DNA of 62,777 nucleotides, taken from Pseudomonadota bacterium (lineage in GTDB: Bacteria; Pseudomonadota; Alphaproteobacteria; Rhizobiales; Rhizobiaceae). The DNA lies in contig JAEYRU010000138.1 in assembly GCA_023435335.1 (NCBI GenBank), forward strand, positions 1 to 62,777, in the 5' to 3' direction. Each line of letters opens with the position of its first letter. The first letter of the stretch is position 1. A program made the translations under genes and the position numbers. The notes under the pieces were generated by a model. The model did no database searches. It was not told the DNA's origin and worked only from the letters and a program-made list of their open reading frames with translations. Positions 27,156 through 36,105 of this stretch are shown here, in pieces.

Positions 27156-27165
27156 GCTGCAAAAA

Positions 27166-27177
27166 ATAACATGTTAA
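27166..27177. promoter_or_regulatory. Regulon operator site B (ATAACATGTTAA)
   Basis: Contains the perfect 10-bp palindrome TAACATGTTA. It lies between the MarR gene and the PaaG-like gene, 88 bases before the latter's start. Confidence 0.75.
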
Positions 27178-27265
27178 ATGAATGCTGGGGCGGACGCCGC
27201 GGTCTGGCCGGCGAAGCGTCGCATTCGGCCAAGGCGCCGCCGCCCCATCAGCAAGAGAGGTAGCG

Positions 27266-28087
27266 ATGAGCCAGCACGAGATCGAGGTTTCCAGACAGGG
27301 CCATGTCGGCCGGATCGCTATTGCACGGCCGGAGACCATGAATGCGCTGCGCTCGACCACGTTCGAGGCGCTGCGCGCGGCTATCGCGGATCTCTCGGCC
27401 GATGCGGGCATCCGGGCGCTTGTGCTCACCGGTTCGGGCCGGGCCTTCTGCTCGGGCGCCGACCTGTCGGATCCGATGATGGGCGGCCACCTGCCGCGAG
27501 AGGAGAGGCCGGCGGCGTGTGCCGAAACGCTTGGCGGGCTCATGAACGCGCTCATCCGCGACCTGCGCAACGCTCCCTTTCCCACCATCGCCGCGGTGAA
27601 CGGCGTAGCTGCCGGCGGCGGCGTTGGCCTGGCGCTCACGGTGGACATTGTCATCGCAGCGCACTCGGCCCGCTTCATCCTGTCGTTCACGCCGAAGCTG
27701 GGCCTTGTGCCTGATCTGGGGTCCACCTGGCACCTCGCGCGCCATCTGGGCCGGGCGAGGGCCATGGGCATGATGCTCACCGGCGAACCTCTTGCGGCGG
27801 AGCGCGCCGTCGAAATGGGGCTGATCTGGAAGGCTGTCGCCGACGAGGCGCTGGAAGCCGAGGCGATGGCCCTTGCCGAACGTCTGGCCAAGGGCCCGTC
27901 GGCGGGGCAGGTCAGGGCGCGGAAGCTGCTCGATGACGCATTCGCCAACGACTTCGACCGTCAGTTGGATGCCGAGCGTGACGCGCAGGCCAGTCTTGTC
28001 GCAGGCGACGAGGTGATCGAGGCGCTGGCCGCCTTCGCCGAGAAGCGCGCACCGGACTTCACGTCCATTCCAAGCAAGCGTTCCTAG
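27266..28087 (+). CDS. Enoyl-CoA hydratase/isomerase family protein, PaaG-like
   Basis: Crotonase-fold protein, 273 aa, starting at the ATG at 27266 after GAGAGG. The oxyanion-hole text is FCSGADLSD and NGVAAGGGVGLA. The block LGLVPDLGSTWHLARHLGRARAMG with MGLIWKAV is very like PaaG, the isomerase of phenylacetate degradation, including its catalytic Asp (VPD). PaaG-type enzymes isomerise ring-epoxide or enoyl-CoA esters. A role on an arylacyl-CoA is likely, but no PaaABCDE oxygenase is present. Its stop codon overlaps the stop of the convergent GMC gene. Confidence 0.87.
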   Translation: MSQHEIEVSRQGHVGRIAIARPETMNALRSTTFEALRAAIADLSADAGIRALVLTGSGRAFCSGADLSDPMMGGHLPREERPAACAETLGGLMNALIRDLRNAPFPTIAAVNGVAAGGGVGLALTVDIVIAAHSARFILSFTPKLGLVPDLGSTWHLARHLGRARAMGMMLTGEPLAAERAVEMGLIWKAVADEALEAEAMALAERLAKGPSAGQVRARKLLDDAFANDFDRQLDAERDAQASLVAGDEVIEALAAFAEKRAPDFTSIPSKRS

Positions 28088-29688
28088 ACGATCGTCCTGC
28101 CACGCACGATATCGGCGCCTTTTTCCGCCAGCGCGATTGTCGGGCCGTTGGTGGGACCGCTCACGATCGACGGGATGACCGAAGCGTCGATGACGCGAAG
28201 CCCGGAGATGCCGCGCACCCGCAGCTGCGGATCCACCACGCCCAGCGGATCGCGCGCCGCCGCCATCTTGCAGCTTCCCACCGGGTGATGAACCGTCGTC
28301 GCGTTGGCGCGGATGTAGGAGTCCAGGTCGGCGTCACTCCGGGCCTGCGCGCCGGGCGACAACTCCTTCTCCACGAATCGCGAAACCTGCGGGTCCTCGT
28401 TCAGCCGGCGAACAAGCCTGAGGCCCTCGCGCACCACAGCGAGGTCCTTCTTCGATTCCAGAAAGTTCTGGTAGATCAGCGGGTGAGCATTCGGATCGCG
28501 GGAGCCGAGCCGCAACCAGCCGCGGCTTTCCGGCTTCATCAGCGCGATGCGGTAGCCGATGCCGTCGGGGCCGGGGTCGGCGAAGGGTGCATACTGCTTC
28601 GGCCCGGGCGCGCTGGCGCGGAACAGGAAGGCGATATCGCAGGCCTCGCCGGCCAGGCTCGAACGCAGGAAGCCGACAATGCCCATCGGGAGGCCGGTGG
28701 TGGCCCCGGTGCCGAACAGCATGCCCTCGGCGAGCATGGCCAGGAACCGGTCGTAGCGCAGCTTGGCCTGGAAAGTACCTTGTCCCTTGCGGGCGTATTC
28801 CATCGGCACGGACATATGGTCGTGCAGGTTCCTGCCCACGCCGGGCAGGTCCGCCACGACCGGAATCCCTAGTTCCGTCAACTCCTCGGCCGGGCCTATG
28901 CCCGAGAGAAGCAGAAGCTGCGGCGAGTTGATCGCGCCGGCCGACAGGATGACCTCGCGCCTCGCCCTGGCGACCTGCCTCTTTCCGCCGCGCTCGAACT
29001 CGACTCCGACAGCCTGCCTGCGGTCGAACAGCACGCGCGTTGTCAGAGCGTTCAATATCAAGGCGAGGTTCGGCCGCTTCAGCGCGGGGCGCAGGTAGGC
29101 GACCGCGGCGCTGCAGCGTCGGCCGCGGCGTATCGTCCATTGCGGGACTGCAAAGCCCTCCTGCTCAGCCGCGTTGTTGTCGTCAAGAATCGGGTAGCCC
29201 ATGCGCTCGCCCGCCGCGAACCAGGCGTCGACGAGCGGGTCTTCGAGGCCGCCACGGATCGTCGTCAGAGGTCCGTCGCCGCCGCGATATTCGCTTGCGC
29301 CGTCCTCCCAGCTCTCCGCCTTTCGAAAATAGGGAAGCACGTCCTCGAAGGACCAGTCTTCCAGGCCCCAGGCGTCGTAGTCGGACGGGTGGCCGCGCCC
29401 GTATGCCATGGCGTTGGTGGAGGACGAGCCGCCGATCACCTTTCCACGCGCGCAGTCCAGGCGGCGGTTGTTGAGCTGCGGCTCGGGCTGCGTGTCGTAC
29501 CCCCAGTCGTGATAGCGGCGCGCAAAGAGGCGCCCCCAAGCAAGCGGGATCCAGATATAGGGGTCGCGATCCGAGCCGCCGGCCTCGATCACCAGAACCG
29601 AGACCTCGGGATCCTCGCTCAGCCGGTTTGCAAGCACGCAACCCGCCGATCCAGCGCCGACAATCACGTAGTCGTATTCGAGACCCAT
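28084..29688 (-). CDS. GMC family FAD-dependent oxidoreductase 1
   Basis: Glucose-methanol-choline type flavoprotein, 534 aa. The N-terminal FAD site is VIVGAGSAGCVLANRL (residues 8-23). GMC signature 1 is seen at GKVIGGSSSTNAMAYGRG. The C-terminal active-site pair is in VHHPVGSCKM (His) and SGPTNGPT (Asn). Family members oxidise primary or aryl alcohols to aldehydes, passing electrons to oxygen or a quinone. It is the second gene of a minus-strand operon, 28 bases after the crotonase gene. The end CTAG is shared with the convergent PaaG-like stop. Confidence 0.92.
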   Translation of the reverse strand: MGLEYDYVIVGAGSAGCVLANRLSEDPEVSVLVIEAGGSDRDPYIWIPLAWGRLFARRYHDWGYDTQPEPQLNNRRLDCARGKVIGGSSSTNAMAYGRGHPSDYDAWGLEDWSFEDVLPYFRKAESWEDGASEYRGGDGPLTTIRGGLEDPLVDAWFAAGERMGYPILDDNNAAEQEGFAVPQWTIRRGRRCSAAVAYLRPALKRPNLALILNALTTRVLFDRRQAVGVEFERGGKRQVARARREVILSAGAINSPQLLLLSGIGPAEELTELGIPVVADLPGVGRNLHDHMSVPMEYARKGQGTFQAKLRYDRFLAMLAEGMLFGTGATTGLPMGIVGFLRSSLAGEACDIAFLFRASAPGPKQYAPFADPGPDGIGYRIALMKPESRGWLRLGSRDPNAHPLIYQNFLESKKDLAVVREGLRLVRRLNEDPQVSRFVEKELSPGAQARSDADLDSYIRANATTVHHPVGSCKMAAARDPLGVVDPQLRVRGISGLRVIDASVIPSIVSGPTNGPTIALAEKGADIVRGRTIV

Positions 29689-29716
29689 GCTCCCCCCGTC
29701 AGCAACCCAGGCGCGG

Positions 29717-30499
29717 TCAGCGCAGCTTTTTGAAGTCCGGCTTTTCCTTGGCCAGGAAGGCGCGCAGGCCTTCGCCTACCTCCGCGGAGTCGCCATGCTC
29801 GAGCGCCATTCGCAGCACGCGTTCCAGCGCCTCGCGTTCAGGCAGTTCGGCGGAAACGCGCATCGCCTGCTTCAGCGCCGCCTGGGCGCGGCGCGGCCCC
29901 GCCGCAAAACGTGCCGCAAGCTTGGCGGCCTCGTCCAGAACGGCGTCACCGGCGACCAATCGGTCGACAAGGCCGATGCGATGCGCCTCCTCGGCGCTGA
30001 TTTCGCGGCCCGTCAGCATCAGTTCCATCGCGCGGCCGAATCCGACCCGGCGTGGTATGCGCACCGTCCCGCCAATCCCGGGAAACACTCCGAGCCGTAT
30101 TTCGGGCAGGGAAAAGGTCGCGTTCCGGGCGGCAACGACGATGTCGCAGCAGACGGCTAGTTCGACGCCGCCGCCCACGGCGACGCCGTTCACCGCTGCG
30201 ACGGTCGGTATGTCGAGCGCTGCGAGCCTGTCGAACGCGGAGTTCTCCGCCTGCAAGAGTTCCGCCGGACCGGCTCCTCTCTCGTGCATCGAGCGCAGTT
30301 CGCCGATATCCGATCCGGCGCAGAAAGCCCGGGACCCGCTGCCGGTAACGACGACCGCGCCAATTCCGTCGTCGGCTGCCGCACGCTCGACCTTGCGGTC
30401 GAGTTCGCGCGCCATCGCAAGGCTCATGCTGTTTATGGCGCCGTTCTCCAGCGTCAGCGTGAGCACCCCGGCATCAATCGTGGCATGGACCGAGCCCAT
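29717..30499 (-). CDS. Enoyl-CoA hydratase/isomerase family protein
   Basis: Crotonase-fold protein, 260 aa. It has FCAGSDIGEL and NGVAVGGGVELAVCCDIVVAA, and the PEIRLGVFPGIGGTVRIPR block that carries the catalytic Glu of true hydratases. It probably hydrates an aryl- or acyl-enoyl-CoA made by one of the CoA ligases of the island. It is the first gene of the minus-strand operon with GMC oxidoreductase 1. Operator site C lies 42 bases upstream of its start. Confidence 0.9.
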   Translation of the reverse strand: MGSVHATIDAGVLTLTLENGAINSMSLAMARELDRKVERAAADDGIGAVVVTGSGSRAFCAGSDIGELRSMHERGAGPAELLQAENSAFDRLAALDIPTVAAVNGVAVGGGVELAVCCDIVVAARNATFSLPEIRLGVFPGIGGTVRIPRRVGFGRAMELMLTGREISAEEAHRIGLVDRLVAGDAVLDEAAKLAARFAAGPRRAQAALKQAMRVSAELPEREALERVLRMALEHGDSAEVGEGLRAFLAKEKPDFKKLR

Positions 30500-30518
30500 C
30501 GTCTTCTCCCGACGGAGG

Positions 30519-30536
30519 TTGCGGATCTATCCGCAA
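30519..30536. promoter_or_regulatory. Palindrome TTGCGGAT-N2-ATCCGCAA
   Basis: Perfect 8-bp arms with a two-base centre, in the divergent region between the crotonase and GMC 2 genes and 5 bases left of operator site C. It is a second, different candidate regulator site. Confidence 0.5.
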
Positions 30537-30541
30537 AATAA

Positions 30542-30553
30542 TAAACACGTTAA
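30542..30553. promoter_or_regulatory. Regulon operator site C (TAAACACGTTAA)
   Basis: Identical to site A. It lies 42 bases before the minus-strand crotonase start and 31 bases before the plus-strand GMC 2 start, so one site can control both units. The dyad extends outwards with 9 of 13 positions matching per arm. Confidence 0.78.
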
Positions 30554-30584
30554 TTAGATTCATCTCTACGAGCGGGAGCGCCGC

Positions 30585-32192
30585 GTGTCAAACCAGATCG
30601 AGGCTGATTTCGTCGTCGTCGGAGGCGGATCGGCAGGTTGTATCGTGGCGGCAAGACTGGCCGAGGCTGGTTACAGCACCGTACTGCTGGAGGCGGGGCC
30701 CGCCGACCGCAACCCGCTCATCCATGTACCCGCCGGAGTGCGCTACCTCCTCAACAATCCCAAGAATGCATGGATGGATGTGACCGAGCCGAACCCGCAT
30801 GCCGCCGGGCGCAAGCTTGGGTGGCAGCATGGGCGCGTGCTGGGCGGTTCGGGCTCGATCAACGGCATGATCTTCTTCCGCGGGGCAAGGTCCGACTTCG
30901 ACCAATGGGCGCAGATGGGCTGCACCGGCTGGGGCTTTGACGACGTCCTTCCGCACTTCAAATCCCTGGAGAACTATCGAGGTCAAGCTGGCGACCATCG
31001 CGGCACCGGCGGGCCACTGCCGGTGGAGGACCGACGCTTCCACCTTCCGATCACGGAGGCCTTCGTCGAAGCCGCGCGGGCGCGCGGTCACGCCTACCTG
31101 AACGACATCAATCAGCCGGAGCCGGATGGTGTCGGTTATGCGCAGATGAACCGCTTCGGACGCTTCCGCGGTTCCAGCGCGCGCGCCTTTCTCAGACGCT
31201 CGATCCACAAGGGCAACCTGCGGGTTCTCACCGGTGCCGCCGCCGAGAAGCTGGTCTTCGAGGGGCGGCGCTGCACCGGCGTACGGTTCACCCGCCACGG
31301 TGTCGCGCAGGTGGCGAGGGCACGGCGTGAGGTCATCGTCGCTGCGGGAGCAGTGGGTTCGCCCAAACTGCTGCAGCTTTCGGGCGTCGGCGCTGTCGCA
31401 CATCTCAAGGAAAAAGGAATCGAGGTGGTCCACGCATTGGACGGGGTCGGCGCCAACCTGTCGGACCATTACGGCGTACGGCTCTCCGTCCGGCTCAGGA
31501 ATGCCCGCAGCGTCAACGAGACGGCGCGCATGCCCCGGCTCGCCTGGGAGATCGCCAAGTGGCTCACCGTGGGGACCGGCGTGCTCACCACCGGAGTGAC
31601 GACTGCGATGGCCTTCGCGCGCAGCCGTCAGGGACTGTCGAGCCCGGACCTGCAGCTTCTGTTTTCGCCATCGAGCTTCGACCGCAATCGCTTCGGGGCT
31701 CTGGAGCGCGAACCCGGCGCGTCGATCACCGTCTGCCTGTCCCGCCCGAAAAGCCGCGGCACGGTGCTGGTGGAAAGCGCCGACGCGGGCGAACCCCCGG
31801 CGATATCGCCGAATTATCTTTCCGATCCCGACGACCTCGTGGTGCTGATGGCCGGCATCGGCCAGGCAAGATCGATCCTTGCGGCTGCTCCGCTCGCCGG
31901 CTATGTCGCGGCGGAGACGCTTCCGGGCGCGGACGTTGAAAAAGAGGATCTGGAAAGCTATGCGCGCGAAAGCGGCGTGACGATCTATCACCCGGTAGGC
32001 ACGTGCCGCATGGGAATCGACGAGCGGGCGGTTGTCGATCCTTCGCTCAAGGTGCGCGGCCTGGAAGGGCTCCGCGTCGTCGATGCCTCGATCATGCCGA
32101 CGGTGACGTCGGGCAATACCAATGCGCCGACGATGATGATCGGGGAGAAGGGGGCGGCCATGATCCTGAGCGAGGCAAAGCGGCGCCCTTGA
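30585..32192 (+). CDS. GMC family FAD-dependent oxidoreductase 2
   Basis: Flavoprotein of 535 aa with the FAD site VVVGGGSAGCIVAARL near residue 10. The signature region is GRVLGGSGSINGMIFFRG. The C-terminal catalytic text is YHPVGTCRMG (His) and GNTNAPTMMIGEKGA (Asn). The start is GTG (gtgtcaaaccag) with GAGCGGGAG upstream. It is transcribed alone from the divergent region that also drives the crotonase-GMC 1 operon. Substrate unknown; an aryl or side-chain alcohol is likely from the setting. Confidence 0.92.
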   Translation: MSNQIEADFVVVGGGSAGCIVAARLAEAGYSTVLLEAGPADRNPLIHVPAGVRYLLNNPKNAWMDVTEPNPHAAGRKLGWQHGRVLGGSGSINGMIFFRGARSDFDQWAQMGCTGWGFDDVLPHFKSLENYRGQAGDHRGTGGPLPVEDRRFHLPITEAFVEAARARGHAYLNDINQPEPDGVGYAQMNRFGRFRGSSARAFLRRSIHKGNLRVLTGAAAEKLVFEGRRCTGVRFTRHGVAQVARARREVIVAAGAVGSPKLLQLSGVGAVAHLKEKGIEVVHALDGVGANLSDHYGVRLSVRLRNARSVNETARMPRLAWEIAKWLTVGTGVLTTGVTTAMAFARSRQGLSSPDLQLLFSPSSFDRNRFGALEREPGASITVCLSRPKSRGTVLVESADAGEPPAISPNYLSDPDDLVVLMAGIGQARSILAAAPLAGYVAAETLPGADVEKEDLESYARESGVTIYHPVGTCRMGIDERAVVDPSLKVRGLEGLRVVDASIMPTVTSGNTNAPTMMIGEKGAAMILSEAKRRP

Positions 32193-32209
32193 CTCGCGGT
32201 GCAATGTAT

Positions 32210-32221
32210 TTCACACGTTAA
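32210..32221. promoter_or_regulatory. Regulon operator site D (TTCACACGTTAA)
   Basis: Lies 24 bases before the HpaF-type start. The dyad extends to 26 bp (32203-32228), with outer arms AATGTA and TACATT and 10 of 13 positions agreeing. Confidence 0.78.
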
Positions 32222-32245
32222 TTACATTTCCGACCGGGCCGATCC

Positions 32246-32632
32246 ATGCCGCATATGAGCATCGAATATTCCGCCAACCTCGACACGCATGTCGACATGG
32301 CGGAACTTTGCGACGTCGTCAGGGAGGCCATGCTGGCGACCGGAATGTTCGAGACCGGCGGGGTGCGCGTGCGCGCCATCCGCTGCGAAGCCTACTCGGT
32401 CGCCGACGCACTGCCTGAGAATGCATTTGTTGCAATGACCCTGCGCGTCGGCCAGGGCCGCACGGCGGAGGCGCGCAAGGCCGCGGGCGAGGCGATCTTC
32501 GCCGCGACGCGGGACTACCTCCACCGGATGTTCGACACGCCGCATTTCGCACTGTCGCTCGACATGAGCGAACTTCAGTCGGATTTCGGCTGGAAACAGA
32601 ATTCGATTCACTCGCGCTTGCGCGGAAGGTGA
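32246..32632 (+). CDS. hpaF: 5-carboxymethyl-2-hydroxymuconate delta-isomerase (HpaF type)
   Basis: Small tautomerase-superfamily enzyme, 128 aa. The catalytic Pro2 follows the initiator Met (MPHMSIEYSANL), matching E. coli HpaF (MPHFIVECSDN). The later stretch MTLRVGQGRTAEARKAAGEAIF matches the HpaF pattern. It isomerises 5-carboxymethyl-2-hydroxymuconate after the HpaE step of homoprotocatechuate meta-cleavage. It is first in a two-gene operon with the HpaE-type dehydrogenase, 11 bases apart, under operator D. Confidence 0.9.
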   Translation: MPHMSIEYSANLDTHVDMAELCDVVREAMLATGMFETGGVRVRAIRCEAYSVADALPENAFVAMTLRVGQGRTAEARKAAGEAIFAATRDYLHRMFDTPHFALSLDMSELQSDFGWKQNSIHSRLRGR

Positions 32633-32643
32633 CCGGAGACCTC

Positions 32644-34161
32644 ATGAGCAAGTTTGACGAGAACCTGGCCAGGGCCGAGGGCTTTCTGGAGCGCTTTCGC
32701 AGGGACGGCGTGCTCAACCAGATCGGCGGCGAGGCCGTACCGGCCGTTGACGGCGCGACCTTCGAGACGATCTCCCCCGTCGACCTGAAGCCGATCGCCC
32801 GGGTGGCGCACGGCAAAGCCGCCGATATCGACCGGGCGGCGAAGGCCGCGAAGGCCGCGTTTCCAGCCTGGGCGGCGATGCCCGGCGAAAAGCGAAAGGC
32901 ACTGCTGCACAAGGTGGCCGACGCCATCGTCGCGCGCGCCGACGAGATCGCGTTCGTGGAGTGCATGGACACCGGCCAGGCGCTGAAGTTCATGTCGAAA
33001 GCGGCGCTGCGCGGCGCCGAGAATTTCCGCTTCTTCGCCGACCGCGCCCCGCAGGCGCGTGACGGGCACGCGCTGCGCGCCGAAGGGCAGATGAACATCA
33101 CGACACGGGTTCCCATCGGCCCGGTCGGCATCATCACGCCGTGGAACACGCCGTTCATGCTGTCCACCTGGAAGATCGCGCCGGCGCTGGCCGCTGGCTG
33201 TACCGTGGTGCACAAGCCGGCGGAACTCTCGCCGCTGACGGCGCGGCTGCTGGTGGAGATCGCCGAAGAGGCAGGGCTGCCGAAGGGGGTCTGGAACCTC
33301 GTCAACGGCTTCGGCGAGGACGCCGGAAAGGCGCTGACCGAGCATCCCGACATAAAAGCGATCGGCTTCGTCGGCGAGAGCCGCACGGGATCAATGATCA
33401 TGCGTCAGGGCGCCGACACGCTGAAGCGCGTGCATTTCGAGCTCGGCGGCAAGAACCCCGTCGTCGTCTTCGCCGATGCCGACCTCGATCGCGCGGCGGA
33501 TGCCGCCGTGTTCATGATCTACTCGCTGAACGGGGAGCGCTGCACCTCGTCGTCGCGCCTCCTTGTGGAGGCGTCGATCCACGACGCATTCACCGCCAGG
33601 GTGGCGGAGAAGGCGCAGCGCATCAGGATCGGTCACCCGCTCGATCCGGACACCGTCATCGGCCCGCTGATCCATCCCGAGCACGAGAAGAAGGTCTTGT
33701 CCTATATGGACATCGCGCGCGCGGACGGCGCCACGATCGCCACCGGCGGCGCGAAGGCGGACGGCCCCGGCGGCGGCTGCTATGTTCAGCCGACCCTGTT
33801 CACCAACGCCAGCACCTCGATGCGCATCGCCCAGGAGGAGATCTTCGGGCCGGTGCTGACGGCCATTCCCTTCAAGGACGAGGCGGAGGCGCTGCAGCTC
33901 GCGAACGACGTGCAGTATGGCCTTGCCGGCTATCTCTGGACTTCCGACGTCACACGCGCCTTCCGCTTCTCGGAAGCGATGGACGCGGGCATGATCTGGG
34001 TGAACTCGGAGAATGTGCGCCACCTGCCGACGCCTTTCGGAGGTGTGAAGAGCTCAGGCATAGGCCGCGACGGTGGCGACTGGTCGTTCGACTTCTACAT
34101 GGAAACCAAGAACATCGCCTTCGCCACGCAGGCGCATGCGATCACGAAACTCGGTGGCTAG
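32644..34161 (+). CDS. hpaE: 5-carboxymethyl-2-hydroxymuconate semialdehyde dehydrogenase (HpaE type)
   Basis: Aldehyde dehydrogenase of 505 aa. The catalytic Cys is in NGERCTSSSRLL and the Glu in HFELGGKNP, and TPWNTPF is the cofactor motif. The NGERCTSSSR sequence and its linkage to HpaF and HpaD homologues point to the HpaE subgroup, which oxidises the ring-cleavage semialdehyde with NAD. The ATG at 32644 has GGAG close upstream; a GTG at 32629 is less likely. Confidence 0.88.
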   Translation: MSKFDENLARAEGFLERFRRDGVLNQIGGEAVPAVDGATFETISPVDLKPIARVAHGKAADIDRAAKAAKAAFPAWAAMPGEKRKALLHKVADAIVARADEIAFVECMDTGQALKFMSKAALRGAENFRFFADRAPQARDGHALRAEGQMNITTRVPIGPVGIITPWNTPFMLSTWKIAPALAAGCTVVHKPAELSPLTARLLVEIAEEAGLPKGVWNLVNGFGEDAGKALTEHPDIKAIGFVGESRTGSMIMRQGADTLKRVHFELGGKNPVVVFADADLDRAADAAVFMIYSLNGERCTSSSRLLVEASIHDAFTARVAEKAQRIRIGHPLDPDTVIGPLIHPEHEKKVLSYMDIARADGATIATGGAKADGPGGGCYVQPTLFTNASTSMRIAQEEIFGPVLTAIPFKDEAEALQLANDVQYGLAGYLWTSDVTRAFRFSEAMDAGMIWVNSENVRHLPTPFGGVKSSGIGRDGGDWSFDFYMETKNIAFATQAHAITKLGG

Positions 34162-34194
34162 GAGGAAGCGGCGGGCTTGATCTAGGTTAACTGT

Positions 34195-34206
34195 TTAACG
34201 TGTGAA
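34195..34206. promoter_or_regulatory. Regulon operator site E (TTAACGTGTGAA)
   Basis: Exact reverse complement of site D, 46 bases before the HpaD-type start. A second overlapping match, TTAAC-TG-TTTAA, lies at 34187-34198, so two protein dimers might bind side by side. Confidence 0.78.
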
Positions 34207-34252
34207 CTAGATAAGGCTGACGTGCTGCCTCGAACCCACGGGAGGGAATATC

Positions 34253-35233
34253 ATGCCAGTGCCAGAACCGGTCCTCTATCCGGAATTCAACATCCTTCGG
34301 CTCAGCCACGTCGAGTTCGTCGTGCGCGACCTCGCCAAGAGCAAGGCCTTCTACGCCGATACGCTCGGGCTGCAGGTGACGTACGAGGACGGCGAGCGTA
34401 TCTGCCTGCGCGCCATGGAGGAGCGGGGCCATCACTGCATCGTGCTCAAGAAGGGTTCGGCGCCCGCCGCCAACGTGCTCGGCTTCAAGGTGTTCGACGA
34501 GGACGATCTCGACAAGCTTGAGGGCTTCTTCAGGAAAAAGGGCCTGCCGACCTCATGGGTCGAGCGGCCGCACCAGGGACGTACGCTGCGCAGCCGCGAC
34601 CCGTTTGGCATTCCGCTGGAATTCTACCAGAAGATGGAGCGGCTCCCCACCATCACGCAGAAATACGCACTCTATCACGGTGTGCGGCCGCTGCGCATCG
34701 ACCACTTCAACATGTTCTCGACCAATGTCGACGCGTCGGTGGCCTTCTACAACGAGATGGGCTTCCGTACGACCGAGTACACCGAGGACGAGGAAACCAA
34801 GAAGCTCTGGGCCGCCTGGATGCACCGCAAGGGCGGCGTCCACGACATCGCCTTCACAAACGGGCGCGGCCCGCGGCTGCACCACACCGCGTTCTGGGTG
34901 GCCAACCCGCTCAACATCATCGACCTGCTCGATCTGATGTCGACCACCGGATATCTCGCAAACATCGAGCGCGGCCCCGGCCGCCACGGCATCTCCAACG
35001 CCTTCTTCCTCTATGTGCGTGACCCGGACGGTCACCGCATCGAGATCTACAGTTCCGACTACCAGACGCTGGATCCCGACCACGAGCCGATCCGCTGGGA
35101 CCTCAAGGACCCGCAGCGGCAAACGCTGTGGGGCGCGCCCGCCCCGCGCAGCTGGTTCGAGGAAGGCTCGGTGTTCTCGGGCGTCGAGGTGATGGAGCCT
35201 GAGCTCAAGGCGCAGCCGATCGTGGCGCCATGA
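34253..35233 (+). CDS. hpaD: 3,4-dihydroxyphenylacetate 2,3-dioxygenase (HpaD, type I extradiol)
   Basis: Two-domain vicinal-oxygen-chelate dioxygenase, 326 aa, close in text to Brevibacterium homoprotocatechuate 2,3-dioxygenase. Iron ligands are H151 (RIDHFN), H211 (RLHHTAF) and E264 (HRIEIY). The family's second-sphere residues H197 (VHDIAF), H245 (GPGRHG) and Y254 (FFLYV) are also present, all at a constant offset of three from the known enzyme. It opens the ring of homoprotocatechuate next to the hydroxyls. GGGAGGGA precedes the ATG. It couples by ATGA to the FAH-family gene. Confidence 0.92.
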   Translation: MPVPEPVLYPEFNILRLSHVEFVVRDLAKSKAFYADTLGLQVTYEDGERICLRAMEERGHHCIVLKKGSAPAANVLGFKVFDEDDLDKLEGFFRKKGLPTSWVERPHQGRTLRSRDPFGIPLEFYQKMERLPTITQKYALYHGVRPLRIDHFNMFSTNVDASVAFYNEMGFRTTEYTEDEETKKLWAAWMHRKGGVHDIAFTNGRGPRLHHTAFWVANPLNIIDLLDLMSTTGYLANIERGPGRHGISNAFFLYVRDPDGHRIEIYSSDYQTLDPDHEPIRWDLKDPQRQTLWGAPAPRSWFEEGSVFSGVEVMEPELKAQPIVAP

Positions 35234-36105
35234 CCGTGCGTCCCCGCCTCGCGACCTTCTCGGCCGGCGGCAGGAGCCGCTACGGTCTCGTCCGCGACAA
35301 TGGCGTCGTCGACCTGTCGGCGCGTCATCCGTGGCCGACGCTGCGCGAAGTGATCGAGGCGGGGAAGCTCTCCGAGATCGCCGACGGGGCGGTCGGGCTC
35401 GCTGCGGACTTCGCCGCCGCGGATATCACCTACCAGATACCGATCCCCGCGCCGGAGAAGATCATCTGCGTCGGGGTCAACTATCCCGACCGCAACGCCG
35501 AATACAAGGACGGCTCGGAAGCGCCGCAGAACCCGTCGCTGTTCCCGCGTTTTCCGCGCTCCTTCGTCGGGCACGACGTGCCGCTGACGCGGCCGTTCGT
35601 GTCGCCGCAGCTCGATTATGAGGGCGAGGTGGTGCTGGTGATCGGTAGGGCCGGGCGCCACATCCCCGAGCGCGACGCGCTGGATCACATCGCGGCGCTG
35701 TCGCTCTGCAACGAGGGGACCATCCGCGACTGGGTACGGCATGCCAAGTTCAACGTCACCCAGGGCAAGAACTTCGATGGGTCGGCGGCCATCGGCCCCT
35801 GGCTGGTTCCGTATGCGGACGAAGGCCAGATCGCGGACATCCGGCTGACCACCCGCGTCAACGGCGAGATCCGGCAGGACGACCGCACCAGCCGCATGGT
35901 GTTCAGCTTCCGCAGGCTGATCGGCTACATCTCGACCTTCACCACGCTGGTCCCCGGCGATGTCGTCGTCACCGGAACGCCCACGGGCGCCGGCGCACGA
36001 TTCGACCCTCCCAAATGGCTGCGTCCCGGCGACGTGATCGAGGTGGAAGCGGAGGGGATCGGCGTGCTGCGCAACGGCGTCGTAGACGAAAGGCGGCCGG
36101 GATGA
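35230..36105 (+). CDS. hpaG: FAH-family decarboxylase/isomerase (HpaG type)
   Basis: Fumarylacetoacetate-hydrolase fold, 291 aa. The metal site is visible at LDYEGEVVLVIG (Glu-x-Glu) and in TQGKNFDGSAAIGPW; GTPTGAG is near the end. In the hpa pathway such proteins decarboxylate 5-oxopent-3-ene-1,2,5-tricarboxylate and isomerise the product. E. coli HpaG has two such domains, whereas this protein has one, so the second activity may lie elsewhere (perhaps the FAH protein at 53803). It overlaps both neighbours by ATGA-type junctions. Confidence 0.85.
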   Translation: MTVRPRLATFSAGGRSRYGLVRDNGVVDLSARHPWPTLREVIEAGKLSEIADGAVGLAADFAAADITYQIPIPAPEKIICVGVNYPDRNAEYKDGSEAPQNPSLFPRFPRSFVGHDVPLTRPFVSPQLDYEGEVVLVIGRAGRHIPERDALDHIAALSLCNEGTIRDWVRHAKFNVTQGKNFDGSAAIGPWLVPYADEGQIADIRLTTRVNGEIRQDDRTSRMVFSFRRLIGYISTFTTLVPGDVVVTGTPTGAGARFDPPKWLRPGDVIEVEAEGIGVLRNGVVDERRPG

